From positions 1 through 64,000 of the forward strand of contig JAFWVK010000040.1 in NCBI GenBank assembly GCA_017518255.1: DNA of 64,000 nt, in the 5' to 3' direction. Every line of letters begins with the position of its first letter. Positions within the stretch are counted from its first letter, which is position 1. The position numbers and the translations under genes are program-made. Positions 17,414-26,353 of the stretch are shown here, one piece after another. The notes beneath the pieces are model-generated. The model worked only from the letters and a program-made list of their open reading frames with translations, did not search any database and was not told the DNA's origin. Source of the stretch: Oscillospiraceae bacterium (GTDB lineage: Bacteria > Bacillota > Clostridia > Oscillospirales > Ruminococcaceae).

Positions 17414-17632
17414 TTGACATTTCTTGCAAAACATGCTATAACCGCGCAGTGCGCGGCTCCGTGACAGGTTTCATGAGATTTCCGATATGATCTTTTTTAC
17501 TGTATCCATTGACATTTCCGGCAAAATATGCTATAACCGCGCAGTGCGCGGCTCCGTGACAGGTTTCATGAGATTTCCGGTATGATCTTTTTCACTGCAT
17601 CCATTGACATTTCTTGCAAAATATGCTATAAT
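17414..17632 (+). repeat. 95-base tandem repeat carrying three promoters
   Basis: Two full units and one partial unit repeat with a 95-base period (starts at 17414, 17509 and 17604). Each has TTGACA, 17 bases and TATAAC, TATAAC or TATAAT (17437, 17532, 17627). In the first two units the -10 is followed by CCGCGCAGTGCGCGG and GCTCCGTGACAGGTTTCATG. The third, with a perfect -10, feeds directly into the TPP riboswitch. The gap before it, 17321-17413, shows nothing I can support. Confidence 0.9.
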
Positions 17633-17639
17633 ATAAAGA

Positions 17640-17727
17640 GTGGGGAGCTTGTAGACAGGCTGAGAGGAAAGCAACTGAGCTTTCGACCCGTAACCTGATT
17701 TGGATAATGCCAACGTAGGGAAATACC
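17640..17727 (+). promoter_or_regulatory. TPP riboswitch (Thi-box) aptamer
   Basis: The conserved Thi-box parts are present: GGGGAGCTTG, GGCTGAGAGGAAAG, GACCCGTAACCTGATTTGGA and TAATGCCAACGTAGGGAA. It begins at the expected transcription start of the third promoter. TGCCAACG (17708-17715) in the aptamer can pair with CGTTGGCA (17748-17755) in the terminator, giving the mutually exclusive folds needed for TPP-dependent control of the thiamine operon. Confidence 0.96.
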
Positions 17728-17735
17728 GCTTTATC

Positions 17736-17768
17736 GGGGAAGCTGTGCGTTGGCAGCTTTCCTTTTTT
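17736..17768 (+). terminator. TPP riboswitch terminator
   Basis: GGAAGCTG pairs with CAGCTTTCC with one bulged base, and six T follow. It lies 33 bases before thiS and is the expression platform of the aptamer. Confidence 0.85.
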
Positions 17769-17800
17769 GCATTTAATCAAAAAACAGCAGGAGGGATCTT

Positions 17801-17995
17801 ATGATCAGAATCAACGGAGAGGAGCGGAACACTGCGGGAAAGACCGTTGCGGAGCTGCTCGAAACAGACGGATACAATCCGCTGAAAGTCGCTGTCGAAC
17901 TGAATGAGAATATTCTGCCGAAAACAGAATACGGCAGCACCGAACTGAAAGACGGAGATACCGTTGAAATTGTGCGATTTGTAGGAGGCGGATGA
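17801..17995 (+). CDS. thiS: Sulfur carrier protein ThiS
   Basis: A 64-residue ubiquitin-like protein. The C-terminal VGGG supplies the Gly-Gly end that ThiF adenylates and that becomes the thiocarboxylate donating sulfur to the thiazole ring. INGEERNTAGKTVAELLE and LNENILPKTEY are typical of the family. CAGGAGGGA precedes the ATG. It is the first gene behind the TPP riboswitch and abuts thiF. Confidence 0.95.
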   Translation: MIRINGEERNTAGKTVAELLETDGYNPLKVAVELNENILPKTEYGSTELKDGDTVEIVRFVGGG

Positions 17996-17996
17996 T

Positions 17997-18632
17997 TTGA
18001 TTCCGACAAGGGAAGAAATGTACGAGGCGCTCTGTGCGCGGCACGGCGCGGATTTACAGCAGAAATTCTCGGAAGGAAGCGTTGCGGTCTGCGGACTGGG
18101 CGGACTCGGCTCCAATATCGCGGTATCACTGGCAAGAGCCGGCGTCGGGCATCTGCTGCTCATTGATTTTGACCGTGTAGACATTTCCAATCTGAACCGG
18201 CAGCAGTATTTTCCCGATCAGCTCGGCACATATAAAACGGAGGCACTTTCGCACACGCTCCGCCGCATTGCGCCGTACTGCGATATTGCCTTCAAAACGG
18301 TCAAACTGACTGAGGAGAATATTCCGGATATCCTGCATGGATATCCTTTGATCTGTGAGGCATTTGACCGCGCCGACCAGAAGGCGATGCTGGTCAATAC
18401 CGTGCTCGAAAAGCTGCCGGATTCGGTGCTGGTTTCCGGAACAGGCATGGCCGGACTGGATTCACCGAACACGATCACAACCAAGAAAATCACAAAGCAT
18501 TTTTATCTCAGCGGCGACGGATGCAGCGACTCCGAAAAAGGCTCAGGGCTGTTTTCGGCGAGAGTTGCAGTCTGTGCTGCGCATCAGGCAACAACAATTC
18601 TCCGGCTTCTTGCCGGTGAAACGGAACCGTAA
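17997..18632 (+). CDS. thiF: ThiF-family ThiS adenylyltransferase
   Basis: A 211-residue E1-like enzyme that adenylates the ThiS C-terminus. The nucleotide site is [19 protein letters not shown] near residues 37-55, followed by [19 protein letters not shown], the ATP/Mg motif of the family. It is the short form seen beside ThiG and ThiH in anaerobes. The start is probably TTG at 17997, one base after the thiS stop, with GGAGGCGG overlapping the thiS end. Confidence 0.93.
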   Translation: MIPTREEMYEALCARHGADLQQKFSEGSVAVCGLGGLGSNIAVSLARAGVGHLLLIDFDRVDISNLNRQQYFPDQLGTYKTEALSHTLRRIAPYCDIAFKTVKLTEENIPDILHGYPLICEAFDRADQKAMLVNTVLEKLPDSVLVSGTGMAGLDSPNTITTKKITKHFYLSGDGCSDSEKGSGLFSARVAVCAAHQATTILRLLAGETEP

Positions 18633-18658
18633 TTCAAACAGAAAGGTTTAAGCTGAAT

Positions 18659-19432
18659 ATGAACAATGATGATAAACTGATAATCGGCGGACATGAATTC
18701 CATTCGAGATTCATTCTCGGCTCCGGAAAATACTCCCTCTCTCTGATTGAAGCCGCTGTCAAATACGCGGGCGCGGAGATTATTACACTGGCTGTCCGCC
18801 GCGCAAACACCAAAGAGCATGAGAATATCCTTGACTATATCCCGAAGGGCGTAACACTGCTCCCGAACACCTCCGGCGCCCGGAATGCAGAAGAAGCGGT
18901 ACGCATTGCGCGTCTTGCCAGAGAACTGGGCTGCGGCAACTTTGTCAAAATCGAAATCATGCGCGATACCAAATATCTGCTGCCGGATAATGCCGAAACG
19001 GTCAGAGCAACGGAAATTCTTGCAAAAGAAGGCTTTGTTGTCATGCCCTATATGTATCCGGATCTGAACACCGCCCGTGATCTTGTCAATGCAGGCGCAG
19101 CATCAGTCATGCCGCTTGCAGCGCCGATCGGATCAAACAAGGGTCTCGCAACAAGAGATTTCATTCAGATTCTGATTGACGAAATTGACCTGCCGATCAT
19201 CGTCGATGCCGGCATCGGCAGACCCTCACAGGCATGTGAGGCAATGGAAATGGGCGCGGCTGCGGTCATGTCCAATACAGCGCTTGCAACAGCCGGCGAT
19301 CTGCCGGTCATGGCGGATGCATTCCGCAAGGCAATCGAAGCCGGCAGACAGGCTTACCTGTCCGGTCTGGGCAGAGTATTGGTCCGCGGTGCTTCTCCCT
19401 CCGATACACTGATCGGATTCCTGCATGATTAA
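18659..19432 (+). CDS. thiG: Thiazole synthase
   Basis: The 257-residue TIM-barrel enzyme joins 1-deoxyxylulose phosphate, dehydroglycine and the ThiS thiocarboxylate into the thiazole phosphate. Visible family blocks are [12 protein letters not shown] near residue 12, [30 protein letters not shown] near 145 and [20 protein letters not shown] near 183. The catalytic Lys is expected in the VKIE segment. AAAGGTTTAAG precedes the ATG. Confidence 0.96.
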   Translation: MNNDDKLIIGGHEFHSRFILGSGKYSLSLIEAAVKYAGAEIITLAVRRANTKEHENILDYIPKGVTLLPNTSGARNAEEAVRIARLARELGCGNFVKIEIMRDTKYLLPDNAETVRATEILAKEGFVVMPYMYPDLNTARDLVNAGAASVMPLAAPIGSNKGLATRDFIQILIDEIDLPIIVDAGIGRPSQACEAMEMGAAAVMSNTALATAGDLPVMADAFRKAIEAGRQAYLSGLGRVLVRGASPSDTLIGFLHD

Positions 19433-19445
19433 GGAGGCATGAACT

Positions 19446-20696
19446 GTGGAAAACCAGTTTTTTGTCGATTCGGACGCACTGTCGGAATCGGCACTGAAAC
19501 GCAAGCATGAGCTGGAAAACAATCCCGCCTGCCGCACGGATATCATGACCTACATGGAAGGTCAGGAGCAGATTCAGTCCGATATCCGTGAAAAAGTAAT
19601 GTCACAGGTCGCAGAATATGATCCGACTCGCTATACGGCTGCGGATGTCCGGCGCGCACTGCAAAAGAACAGCCTTTCCGTTGAAGACCTGAAAGCATTG
19701 CTCTCCCCTGCCGCCGCGCCGTTTCTGGAACAGATGGCGGAGCGGGCTCGCATCGAAACCAGAAAACATTTCGGCAATACCGTCTATTTGTTCACACCGC
19801 TTTATATTGCTAACTACTGCGAAAACTACTGTGTTTACTGCGGATTTAACTGTTACAACAATATACGCCGCATGAAACTGACGCTCGAACAGGTTGAGCA
19901 TGAAATGAAAGTCATTGCAGACAGCGGAATGGAAGAAATACTCATTCTGACCGGCGAAAGCCGTGCGCAGAGTGACGTGAAATACATCGGAGAAGCCTGC
20001 AAGCTGGCACGCAAATACTTCCGTATGGTCGGAATAGAAATCTATCCGGTGAATGTGGAGGATTACCGTTATCTGCACGAATGCGGCGTGGATTATGTTA
20101 CGGTTTTTCAGGAGACTTACGATACCGTTAAGTATGAACAGCTTCACCTTGCCGGTCATAAGCGTGTCTGGCCGTACCGCTTTGAAGCACAGGAACGCGC
20201 CCTCATGGGCGGAATGCGCGGCATCGCCTGCTCGGCGCTTCTGGGTCTTTCCGATTTCCGGAAGGATGCGCTCGCTTCCGCTCTGCATATTTACTATTTA
20301 CAGCGCAAATATCCGGCTGCTGAGGTTTCCCTCTCCTGCCCGCGTCTCCGTCCGATCATCAACAACGGCAAAATCAATCCGCAGGATGTCGGGGAACGGG
20401 AGCTCTGCCAGATTCTCTGCGCATACAGGCTGTTTCTGCCTTTTGCAGGCATCACTGTTTCCTCGCGGGAAAGCAAGAGCTTCCGAAACGGCATTGTCAA
20501 AATTGCAGCGACAAAGATTTCTGCGGGCGTCTCTACCGGAATCGGCGACCACGAAAGCAAGTATACCGGAAAGGAAACAGATGCGGAGGGCGATGAGCAG
20601 TTTGAAATCAATGACAGCCGCAGTTTTTCTCAGATGTACAGTGATATGTCCGGGGAAGGGCTTCAGCCTGTGCTGAATGACTATCTCTATGTGTAA
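19446..20696 (+). CDS. thiH: Radical SAM tyrosine lyase ThiH
   Basis: The 416-residue enzyme cleaves tyrosine to dehydroglycine for ThiG. The [4Fe-4S]/SAM motif is CENYCVYCGF near residue 127, and the family pattern FNCYNNIRRMKL follows. GIACSALLGLSDFRKDA and VSSRESKSFRNGIVKIAATK also match ThiH. This oxygen-sensitive route, instead of ThiO, fits an anaerobe. The start is GTG at 19446, 13 bases after thiG, with AAGGAGGCA ahead. Confidence 0.96.
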   Translation: MENQFFVDSDALSESALKRKHELENNPACRTDIMTYMEGQEQIQSDIREKVMSQVAEYDPTRYTAADVRRALQKNSLSVEDLKALLSPAAAPFLEQMAERARIETRKHFGNTVYLFTPLYIANYCENYCVYCGFNCYNNIRRMKLTLEQVEHEMKVIADSGMEEILILTGESRAQSDVKYIGEACKLARKYFRMVGIEIYPVNVEDYRYLHECGVDYVTVFQETYDTVKYEQLHLAGHKRVWPYRFEAQERALMGGMRGIACSALLGLSDFRKDALASALHIYYLQRKYPAAEVSLSCPRLRPIINNGKINPQDVGERELCQILCAYRLFLPFAGITVSSRESKSFRNGIVKIAATKISAGVSTGIGDHESKYTGKETDAEGDEQFEINDSRSFSQMYSDMSGEGLQPVLNDYLYV

Positions 20697-21300
20697 GATT
20701 CTGTGCATTACAAACCGCCTGCTCTGTCAGGATGATTTTCTTGACCGCATTTCACGGATTGCAGCGGAGCAGCCTGCCGGAATTGTCCTGCGTGAAAAAG
20801 ACCTGCCGGAGCACGAATATGCAAAAATCGCAGAACAGGTTCTCGGCATCTGCCGAAGCGCCGGTGTCCCCTGCATTCTGCACAGCTTTCCGGAACCAGC
20901 CAAAAGACTTCGGGCAGAACGGCTGCATCTTCCGCTGCCTGTACTCCGCAGGATGACTGAAAACGAACGCACAACGCTTCCGCCTTTCGGTGTATCCTGC
21001 CATTCCGTTGAGGATGCTCAGGAGGCGGCAAATGACGGGGCATCCTATCTGATTGCAGGTCATATCTTTGAAACAGACTGCAAAAGAGGACTCGCCGGAA
21101 GAGGGACAAACTTTCTCAGAAAAGTATGCAGCAGCGTTTTTCTGCCCGTTTATGCAATCGGCGGGATCACACCGGAGAATGCAGCACAGGTTATAAAAGC
21201 AGGCGCTGCGGGAATCTGTGTCATGAGCGCTTTGATGCAATGTGCCGATCCGGCAGAATATATGCAAAAACTGAAAGAAGGAATACAGCGAGATGCTTGA
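20689..21300 (+). CDS. tenI: TenI/ThiE-like thiazole tautomerase
   Basis: A 203-residue TIM-barrel protein of the ThiE superfamily. It keeps the C-terminal half well (VYAIGGITPENAAQVIKAGAAGICVMSALM) but the pyrophosphate-binding loops of true ThiE are poor, which fits TenI, the enzyme that aromatises the thiazole. It starts at ATG overlapping the thiH stop by eight bases; an upstream ATG at 20677 is also possible. A real thiE follows immediately, overlapping by eight bases, so the two are not redundant by position. Confidence 0.85.
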   Translation: MCKILCITNRLLCQDDFLDRISRIAAEQPAGIVLREKDLPEHEYAKIAEQVLGICRSAGVPCILHSFPEPAKRLRAERLHLPLPVLRRMTENERTTLPPFGVSCHSVEDAQEAANDGASYLIAGHIFETDCKRGLAGRGTNFLRKVCSSVFLPVYAIGGITPENAAQVIKAGAAGICVMSALMQCADPAEYMQKLKEGIQRDA

Positions 21301-21931
21301 AAAAAAACAGCTTTTACTGTATGCAATTACAGACCGCAGCTGCATCGGGCAGCGTGATTTCTTCCAAACAATTGAACAGGCGCTTCAGGGCGGCGTAACC
21401 ATCCTCCAGCTCCGTGAAAAAAATGCAGACCGAAAAGCATTGATCGAAACCGCGAAAAAAGTAAAGCGAATCTGCGAAAAATTCGGTGTTCCGCTGATTG
21501 TCAATGACGATTATCTCGCGGCGGCAGAAGCCGGCGCAGACGGCGTTCATATCGGAATCGAAGATGCATCTGTCGCAGAAATCCGGAAATATGCAGGAAA
21601 AGATTTCATCATCGGCGCAACAGCAAAGACCGTCGGACAGGCGAAACGCGCCGAAGCGGAGAGCGCGGATTATCTCGGTATAGGGGCAGTATTCCCCTCC
21701 CCGACCAAAACAAATGCGGTTCGCATTACCGCAGAACAGTTCAGGGAAATCAAGGCAAGCGTCAGCATTCCTGCTGTCGCAATCGGCGGCATCAGTATGG
21801 AAAATCTCCCGCAGCTTTCGGAATTGAAAGCAGACGGATTCGCCGTAATTTCGGCAGTGTTCGGTGCGGAGGATGTCACAAAGCGCTGCGAAATGCTGAA
21901 ACGGATTGCGGCGGATACGGCTTCCGCGTAA
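21293..21931 (+). CDS. thiE: Thiamine-phosphate synthase
   Basis: The 212-residue enzyme joins HMP-PP and thiazole phosphate to thiamine phosphate. Signatures are ALQGGVTILQLREKN near residue 30 (substrate loop), VPLIVNDDYLAAAEAGADGVHIG near 67, GATAKTVGQAKRAEAESADYLG near 105, GAVFPSPTK and PAVAIGGISMENLPQL. Length is usual. It overlaps the TenI gene by eight bases. The 195-base gap to thiD holds no gene or clear hairpin that I can support. Confidence 0.96.
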   Translation: MLEKKQLLLYAITDRSCIGQRDFFQTIEQALQGGVTILQLREKNADRKALIETAKKVKRICEKFGVPLIVNDDYLAAAEAGADGVHIGIEDASVAEIRKYAGKDFIIGATAKTVGQAKRAEAESADYLGIGAVFPSPTKTNAVRITAEQFREIKASVSIPAVAIGGISMENLPQLSELKADGFAVISAVFGAEDVTKRCEMLKRIAADTASA

Positions 21932-22126
21932 AGGATGAACACAAATGCAGGCATTACACACAGACTTATGCTCTTACTGTATCAAAATCAATAACCAGCA
22001 GCAATCCTCTTCCACAAACAGTTCTGTCTTCACTGTCTAACGGAAGCGGATTCTGCCCGCCGGCAGATTGAGGGCACCGCCTTCTGCCGCGTTATAAAAT
22101 CATGCATTCTCAGAAAGGAGATTATT

Positions 22127-22948
22127 ATGATGAGAACTGCATTGACAATCGCCGGAAGCGATTCCGGCGGAGGCGCCGGAATTCAGGCTGATATCAAAAC
22201 TATGACGGCAAACGGCGTTTTTGCAACCTGTGCCGTCACAGCTCTGACTGCTCAGAATACAACCGGCGTGACAAGTATCATGGAGGCAACTCCCGAATTT
22301 CTTGGTCAGCAGCTGGATTGTATTTTTACCGATATCTTTCCGGATGCTGTCAAGATCGGCATGGTTTCCTCCGAAGGGCTGATTGATGTGATCGCCCGCA
22401 AACTGACAGAGTACGGCGCAAAACAGATTGTTCTGGATCCGGTGATGGTTGCAACCAGCGGAGCAAAGCTCATATCAGACAGTGCTGTTGAAGCACTCCG
22501 CACCCGCCTTCTGCCGATTGCCGCAATCATTACACCGAACATTCCGGAGGCAGAGATTCTGACCGGCATGACCATTACAACAGCCTCAGACATGGAGCAT
22601 GCTGCACAGGCGCTCTTCCGCGCAACCGGCTGCGCTGTTCTGCTCAAAGGAGGTCATCAGCTCAACGATGCAAACGACTTCCTTTTTTCAGATCAGGGCG
22701 GAAAATGGTTTACAGGCCAGCGCATCGACAACCCGAACACGCACGGCACAGGCTGTACGCTTTCCAGTGCAATCGCTGCAAATCTCGCAAAGGGATTTTC
22801 AATGCCGGAAGCTGTTGAACGTGCAAAGCGCTATATTTCCGGCGCACTCGGCGCCATGCTGAATCTCGGAAAGGGCAGCGGTCCGATGAACCACATGTTT
22901 GATCTAAAAAGTGAATTTATTTCAGAAGGAAAGGAATCGGTATCATGA
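22127..22948 (+). CDS. thiD: HMP/HMP-phosphate kinase ThiD
   Basis: The 273-residue ribokinase-fold enzyme phosphorylates hydroxymethylpyrimidine twice. [21 protein letters not shown] opens the protein, followed by [16 protein letters not shown] near residue 33, [14 protein letters not shown] near 105, [10 protein letters not shown] and the anion hole/catalytic Asp in [18 protein letters not shown] near 203. The start may be ATG 22127 or the next ATG at 22130; AAAGGAG lies upstream. It overlaps thiC by four bases. Confidence 0.96.
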   Translation: MMRTALTIAGSDSGGGAGIQADIKTMTANGVFATCAVTALTAQNTTGVTSIMEATPEFLGQQLDCIFTDIFPDAVKIGMVSSEGLIDVIARKLTEYGAKQIVLDPVMVATSGAKLISDSAVEALRTRLLPIAAIITPNIPEAEILTGMTITTASDMEHAAQALFRATGCAVLLKGGHQLNDANDFLFSDQGGKWFTGQRIDNPNTHGTGCTLSSAIAANLAKGFSMPEAVERAKRYISGALGAMLNLGKGSGPMNHMFDLKSEFISEGKESVS

Positions 22949-24258
22949 AACAGTATCACACACAAATGGAAGCCGCAAAAATGGGAATCATCACACCCGA
23001 AATGGAAACTGTGGCAAAAAAGGAGTACATCAGCACGGAGGAACTGCGTGAACTGGTCGCAAAGGGCGAGGTCGCAATCCCCTGCAATGTCCGTCACAAA
23101 TCCATTTCTCCCGAAGGCATCGGCACCCGCATGAGAACCAAAATCAATGTCAATCTCGGCATTTCAGGCGATGCAAAAAATTACGATCTGGAAATGCAGA
23201 AAGTTGAACTGGCGCACAAATTCGGAGCAGAAGCTATCATGGACCTCAGCAACTACGGAAAGACCAATGTATTCCGCAAAAAACTGGTCGAATGCTCCCC
23301 TGCTATGATCGGAACGGTTCCGATGTATGATGCCATCGGCTATCTCGAAAAGGACCTGCTTGAAATCACTGCCGAAGATTTCCTCAAGGTTGTCCGCGCA
23401 CACGCAGAAGAGGGCGTTGACTTTATGACAATTCATGCGGGCATCAACCGGAGAGCAGTGGAATCCTTTATGCGGGAGGGCAGAAAAATGAACATTGTTT
23501 CACGCGGCGGCTCCCTGCTGTTTGCGTGGATGATGATGACCGGAAACGAAAACCCATTCTTTGAGTATTATGACAAAGTCCTTGACATTCTTTATGAATA
23601 CGACGTTACAATCAGTCTCGGTGATGCACTGCGTCCGGGCTGCATCGACGATGCAACCGATGCCGGACAGATTGCGGAGCTCATCGAGCTCGGAAACCTC
23701 ACAAAACGGGCATGGGACAGAAATGTTCAGGTTATGGTCGAGGGTCCCGGTCACATGGCAATGAACGAAATCGCTGCAAATATGAAACTGCAAAAGCGCC
23801 TCTGCCACAATGCGCCGTTCTATGTGCTCGGACCGCTTGTCACAGATATTTTCCCCGGATACGATCATATCACATCTGCAATCGGCGGCGCAATCGCTGC
23901 TGCAAACGGTGCGGATTTCCTGTGCTATGTTACCCCTGCCGAGCATCTTCGGCTGCCGGATGTCAGCGACGTCAAGGAAGGCATCATTGCGAGCAGAATC
24001 GCAGCACATGCCGCGGATATTGCAAAGAATATCCCGCATTCCAGAGACCGCGACAACGCAATGGCAGAGGCTCGCCAAAAGGTAGACTGGGATAAAATGT
24101 TTGAAATCTGTGTTGACCGTGAAAAAGCTCAGGCTTATTTTGAGAGCGTTCCGCCCGCAGACCGCCACACCTGTTCCATGTGCGGAAAAATGTGCGCTGT
24201 CCGGACAACGAATATGATTCTTGCAGGCGAAAAAGTGGAGTTCTGCTCGGAATTATAA
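22945..24258 (+). CDS. thiC: Phosphomethylpyrimidine synthase
   Basis: The 437-residue radical SAM enzyme converts aminoimidazole ribotide into hydroxymethylpyrimidine phosphate. Family blocks include [23 protein letters not shown] near 165, [11 protein letters not shown] near 188, [19 protein letters not shown] near 228, [14 protein letters not shown], and the C-terminal cluster motif CSMCGKMCA near 412. It is the last gene of the thiamine operon and is coupled to thiD by ATGA. Confidence 0.97.
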   Translation: MKQYHTQMEAAKMGIITPEMETVAKKEYISTEELRELVAKGEVAIPCNVRHKSISPEGIGTRMRTKINVNLGISGDAKNYDLEMQKVELAHKFGAEAIMDLSNYGKTNVFRKKLVECSPAMIGTVPMYDAIGYLEKDLLEITAEDFLKVVRAHAEEGVDFMTIHAGINRRAVESFMREGRKMNIVSRGGSLLFAWMMMTGNENPFFEYYDKVLDILYEYDVTISLGDALRPGCIDDATDAGQIAELIELGNLTKRAWDRNVQVMVEGPGHMAMNEIAANMKLQKRLCHNAPFYVLGPLVTDIFPGYDHITSAIGGAIAAANGADFLCYVTPAEHLRLPDVSDVKEGIIASRIAAHAADIAKNIPHSRDRDNAMAEARQKVDWDKMFEICVDREKAQAYFESVPPADRHTCSMCGKMCAVRTTNMILAGEKVEFCSEL

Positions 24259-24422
24259 CAGCCGGCAGGAAACATAATACTTCCCTCCGAAGCAGAATGA
24301 CAAGTGAGATGCTCCTTTTCCATTCATCCCGTCAGCAATCCGCCAAACCCCAAACGGTATTTCTGCGATACTCTTTGTTCAGCAAATACAGCCCTGAAAC
24401 ATCCGTATCTGTTTGCGGCAAC

Positions 24423-24451
24423 TTGACAAAGCCGGAACGATATGATACAAT
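24423..24451 (+). promoter_or_regulatory. Promoter of the sortase gene
   Basis: TTGACA and TACAAT are spaced by 17 bases. It leaves a leader of about 80 bases with a GGTTTC/GAAACC inverted repeat. The 280 bases between thiC and the sortase hold no other gene I can support. Confidence 0.8.
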
Positions 24452-24540
24452 GGAATCAGGAAACTGCGGTTTCGGTTGAAATGGAAACCGGAACTGCCGG
24501 AACGGATATTCGTATGATGACATGAGGCGAAAAAAACAAA

Positions 24541-25239
24541 TTGCTGAAACTCTGGAAATTCCTCAATAATCTGTATGAGAAGCTGCTGCTGCTGGTGTCT
24601 GTCCTGCTGCTTGTCATCGGTGTCTGGCAGATTGCAGATAACTATTATCTTTACGAAAATGCAAATGATCGGAGCATCCTGAAATACAAGCCCGGAAATG
24701 CACTCAGCGACACATCGGATGCACCGCCGATCTCAGACGATATGGTCGGATGGCTGACGCTGGACGGCACTGCAATTGATTATCCGGTCATGCAGGCAGC
24801 AGATAACACCTATTACCTCAGAACCGATCCGTTCGGTTCCTATGCCGCAACCGGAAGCATCTTCCTTGACAGCAGATGCAGTTCTGATTTTTCGGACCCG
24901 TATTCTATGATCTACGGACATCATATGGATTACGGTACCTTATTCGGAGCGCTGGATGATTATCTGAATGCATCCTACCTGAATACACACCGAAACGGAA
25001 CACTTTCGGTCGGCAAAGACGGAAAGAAGCAATATGATCTGGAAGTTTTTGCCAGCATGATTGTCAGCGCACATGAAGAAACCGTTTATAATCTTGATTC
25101 CGGCAGAATCCGGCAGTTTATTGCGGAACATGCTCCTGTGTATAACGGAGCAAAAGAAGGCAGGATTCTCGGTCTTTCCACTTGCCTCAATACCGGATCT
25201 CTTTCCAGAATTGTCGTATTTTGCTATCTGAAGGAATAA
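24541..25239 (+). CDS. Class B sortase
   Basis: A 232-residue membrane-anchored transpeptidase with a hydrophobic segment at about residues 12-30. The class B core has YPVMQAADNTYYL, the catalytic His in YGHHMDYGTLFG near residue 127, the catalytic Cys in LSTCLN near 219 and the Arg in SLSRIVVF. It would anchor surface proteins or scaffoldins to the wall. No pilin or sorting-signal substrate is adjacent. The start is TTG at 24541, after GAGGCGAA. It stands alone between its own promoter and a terminator. Confidence 0.92.
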   Translation: MLKLWKFLNNLYEKLLLLVSVLLLVIGVWQIADNYYLYENANDRSILKYKPGNALSDTSDAPPISDDMVGWLTLDGTAIDYPVMQAADNTYYLRTDPFGSYAATGSIFLDSRCSSDFSDPYSMIYGHHMDYGTLFGALDDYLNASYLNTHRNGTLSVGKDGKKQYDLEVFASMIVSAHEETVYNLDSGRIRQFIAEHAPVYNGAKEGRILGLSTCLNTGSLSRIVVFCYLKE

Positions 25240-25244
25240 AAGAA

Positions 25245-25276
25245 CCCCTCCGGCAGTTTTATTTGTCGGAGGGGCT
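25245..25276. terminator. Terminator between sortase and araC-type genes
   Basis: CCCCTCCGGCA pairs with TGTCGGAGGGG around a TTTTATT-type loop. It lies in the six-base-plus gap after the sortase and overlaps the stop codon of the minus-strand regulator. Confidence 0.8.
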
Positions 25277-26086
25277 TGTGTTTGCTTCATCGGATACGGA
25301 TTCCGTTTGCTGCGGTGACCGGAATTCGCTCGGTGTTGTACCGCAGCGGGAGCGGAACTGTCTTGCAAAATGCTCATAGCTGCGGTATCCGCATTGCTGC
25401 GCAATATCCTGAACGCTCATGTTGGTTGTCTGGAGGAGCATTCTGGCGCGGCTGAGCCGGCTCTCAATCAGATCCTGCATAAAGGTTGCTCCAAACTGCC
25501 GCCGGTAATGATGCTGAAAAGAAGAACGGCTCATATGCATCTCCTGAGAGGCATATTCAACAGACCAGTCCAGATACGGCATACTGTAAAGCTTGTTGCG
25601 GATAATCAGCAGCGTTTCATACTGGACACTGTGCGGCATCATGCTGCGCTCATGCAGGCATTCACTGACCTTGTTGCACATCAGCCAGAAATAATGACCG
25701 ATCGAATCCGCCTTGTGCAAATGATCGGTTCCGTTTTCATCGGCAACGGATCTGATACAGTAGCTGTAAAGCTCAGTATGCTCCAGCGGAATCGGTGTAG
25801 ACCACGGGATCAGCTTGGCACGGAACCATTCGTCCTCTTCATTTTCAAACAGAAACTGAATCCAGTCAAGGATCAGTGCCTGATGCGGCGCGGAACGATA
25901 TACCGGCGGCGTTTCCTTCGGAAAAATGAGAAATGTTTTTGCAGGGACGAGCATCTCCTGTCCGTTTATCGTAAAAATCGCTTCCGATTTCAGCAGCAGA
26001 AGAAGATTATCCCCGTTCCCCTGAGGAAGACTCGCCGGATAATCCGGAGTATAGCGGCAGTCATAGCCGACATTATGCAGAATCAT
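25259..26086 (-). CDS. AraC-family transcriptional regulator
   Basis: A 275-residue regulator with an N-terminal cupin-like ligand domain (about 1-150; RYTPDYPASLPQGNGDNLLL, then ITINGQ-type strand) and two C-terminal helix-turn-helix units from about 165. The second unit shows the family signature SVQDIAQQCGYRSYEHFARQ and FRSRCGTTPSEFR. AraC regulators with a cupin domain usually sense sugars. The target is unknown; the sortase is convergent, tgt divergent across 267 bases. The stop codon lies in the shared terminator. Confidence 0.9.
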   Translation of the reverse strand: MILHNVGYDCRYTPDYPASLPQGNGDNLLLLLKSEAIFTINGQEMLVPAKTFLIFPKETPPVYRSAPHQALILDWIQFLFENEEDEWFRAKLIPWSTPIPLEHTELYSYCIRSVADENGTDHLHKADSIGHYFWLMCNKVSECLHERSMMPHSVQYETLLIIRNKLYSMPYLDWSVEYASQEMHMSRSSFQHHYRRQFGATFMQDLIESRLSRARMLLQTTNMSVQDIAQQCGYRSYEHFARQFRSRCGTTPSEFRSPQQTESVSDEANTSPSDK

Positions 26087-26132
26087 TTAGAGCCCTCCCT
26101 CCCTCAGATGCACAATCCGTCATATTATTTGT

Positions 26133-26161
26133 ATTATACATCATTTCATCCGCTTTGTCAA
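26133..26161 (-). promoter_or_regulatory. Promoter of the AraC-type regulator
   Basis: On the minus strand TTGACA and TATAAT are spaced by 17 bases, a full consensus, about 46 bases ahead of the start codon. Confidence 0.85.
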
Positions 26162-26293
26162 TTCCGACCGAAAATGCAGAACAGCAGCATTCACATACAA
26201 CAGACAGATTTTCCGACCGTTCGGGCAAAATAAGATATGACTGTTTGTGTGATATCACTTAAAACTGCTGCTGTGCCGAAAATCAAACCGGAC

Positions 26294-26322
26294 TTGTTTT
26301 TTTCGGCAAAATGTGGTATGAT
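26294..26322 (+). promoter_or_regulatory. Promoter of tgt
   Basis: TTGTTT and TATGAT are spaced by 17 bases, 32 bases ahead of the tgt start. Confidence 0.7.
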
Positions 26323-26353
26323 AGATACAGGATTACGAAAGGAACGGCAAATC

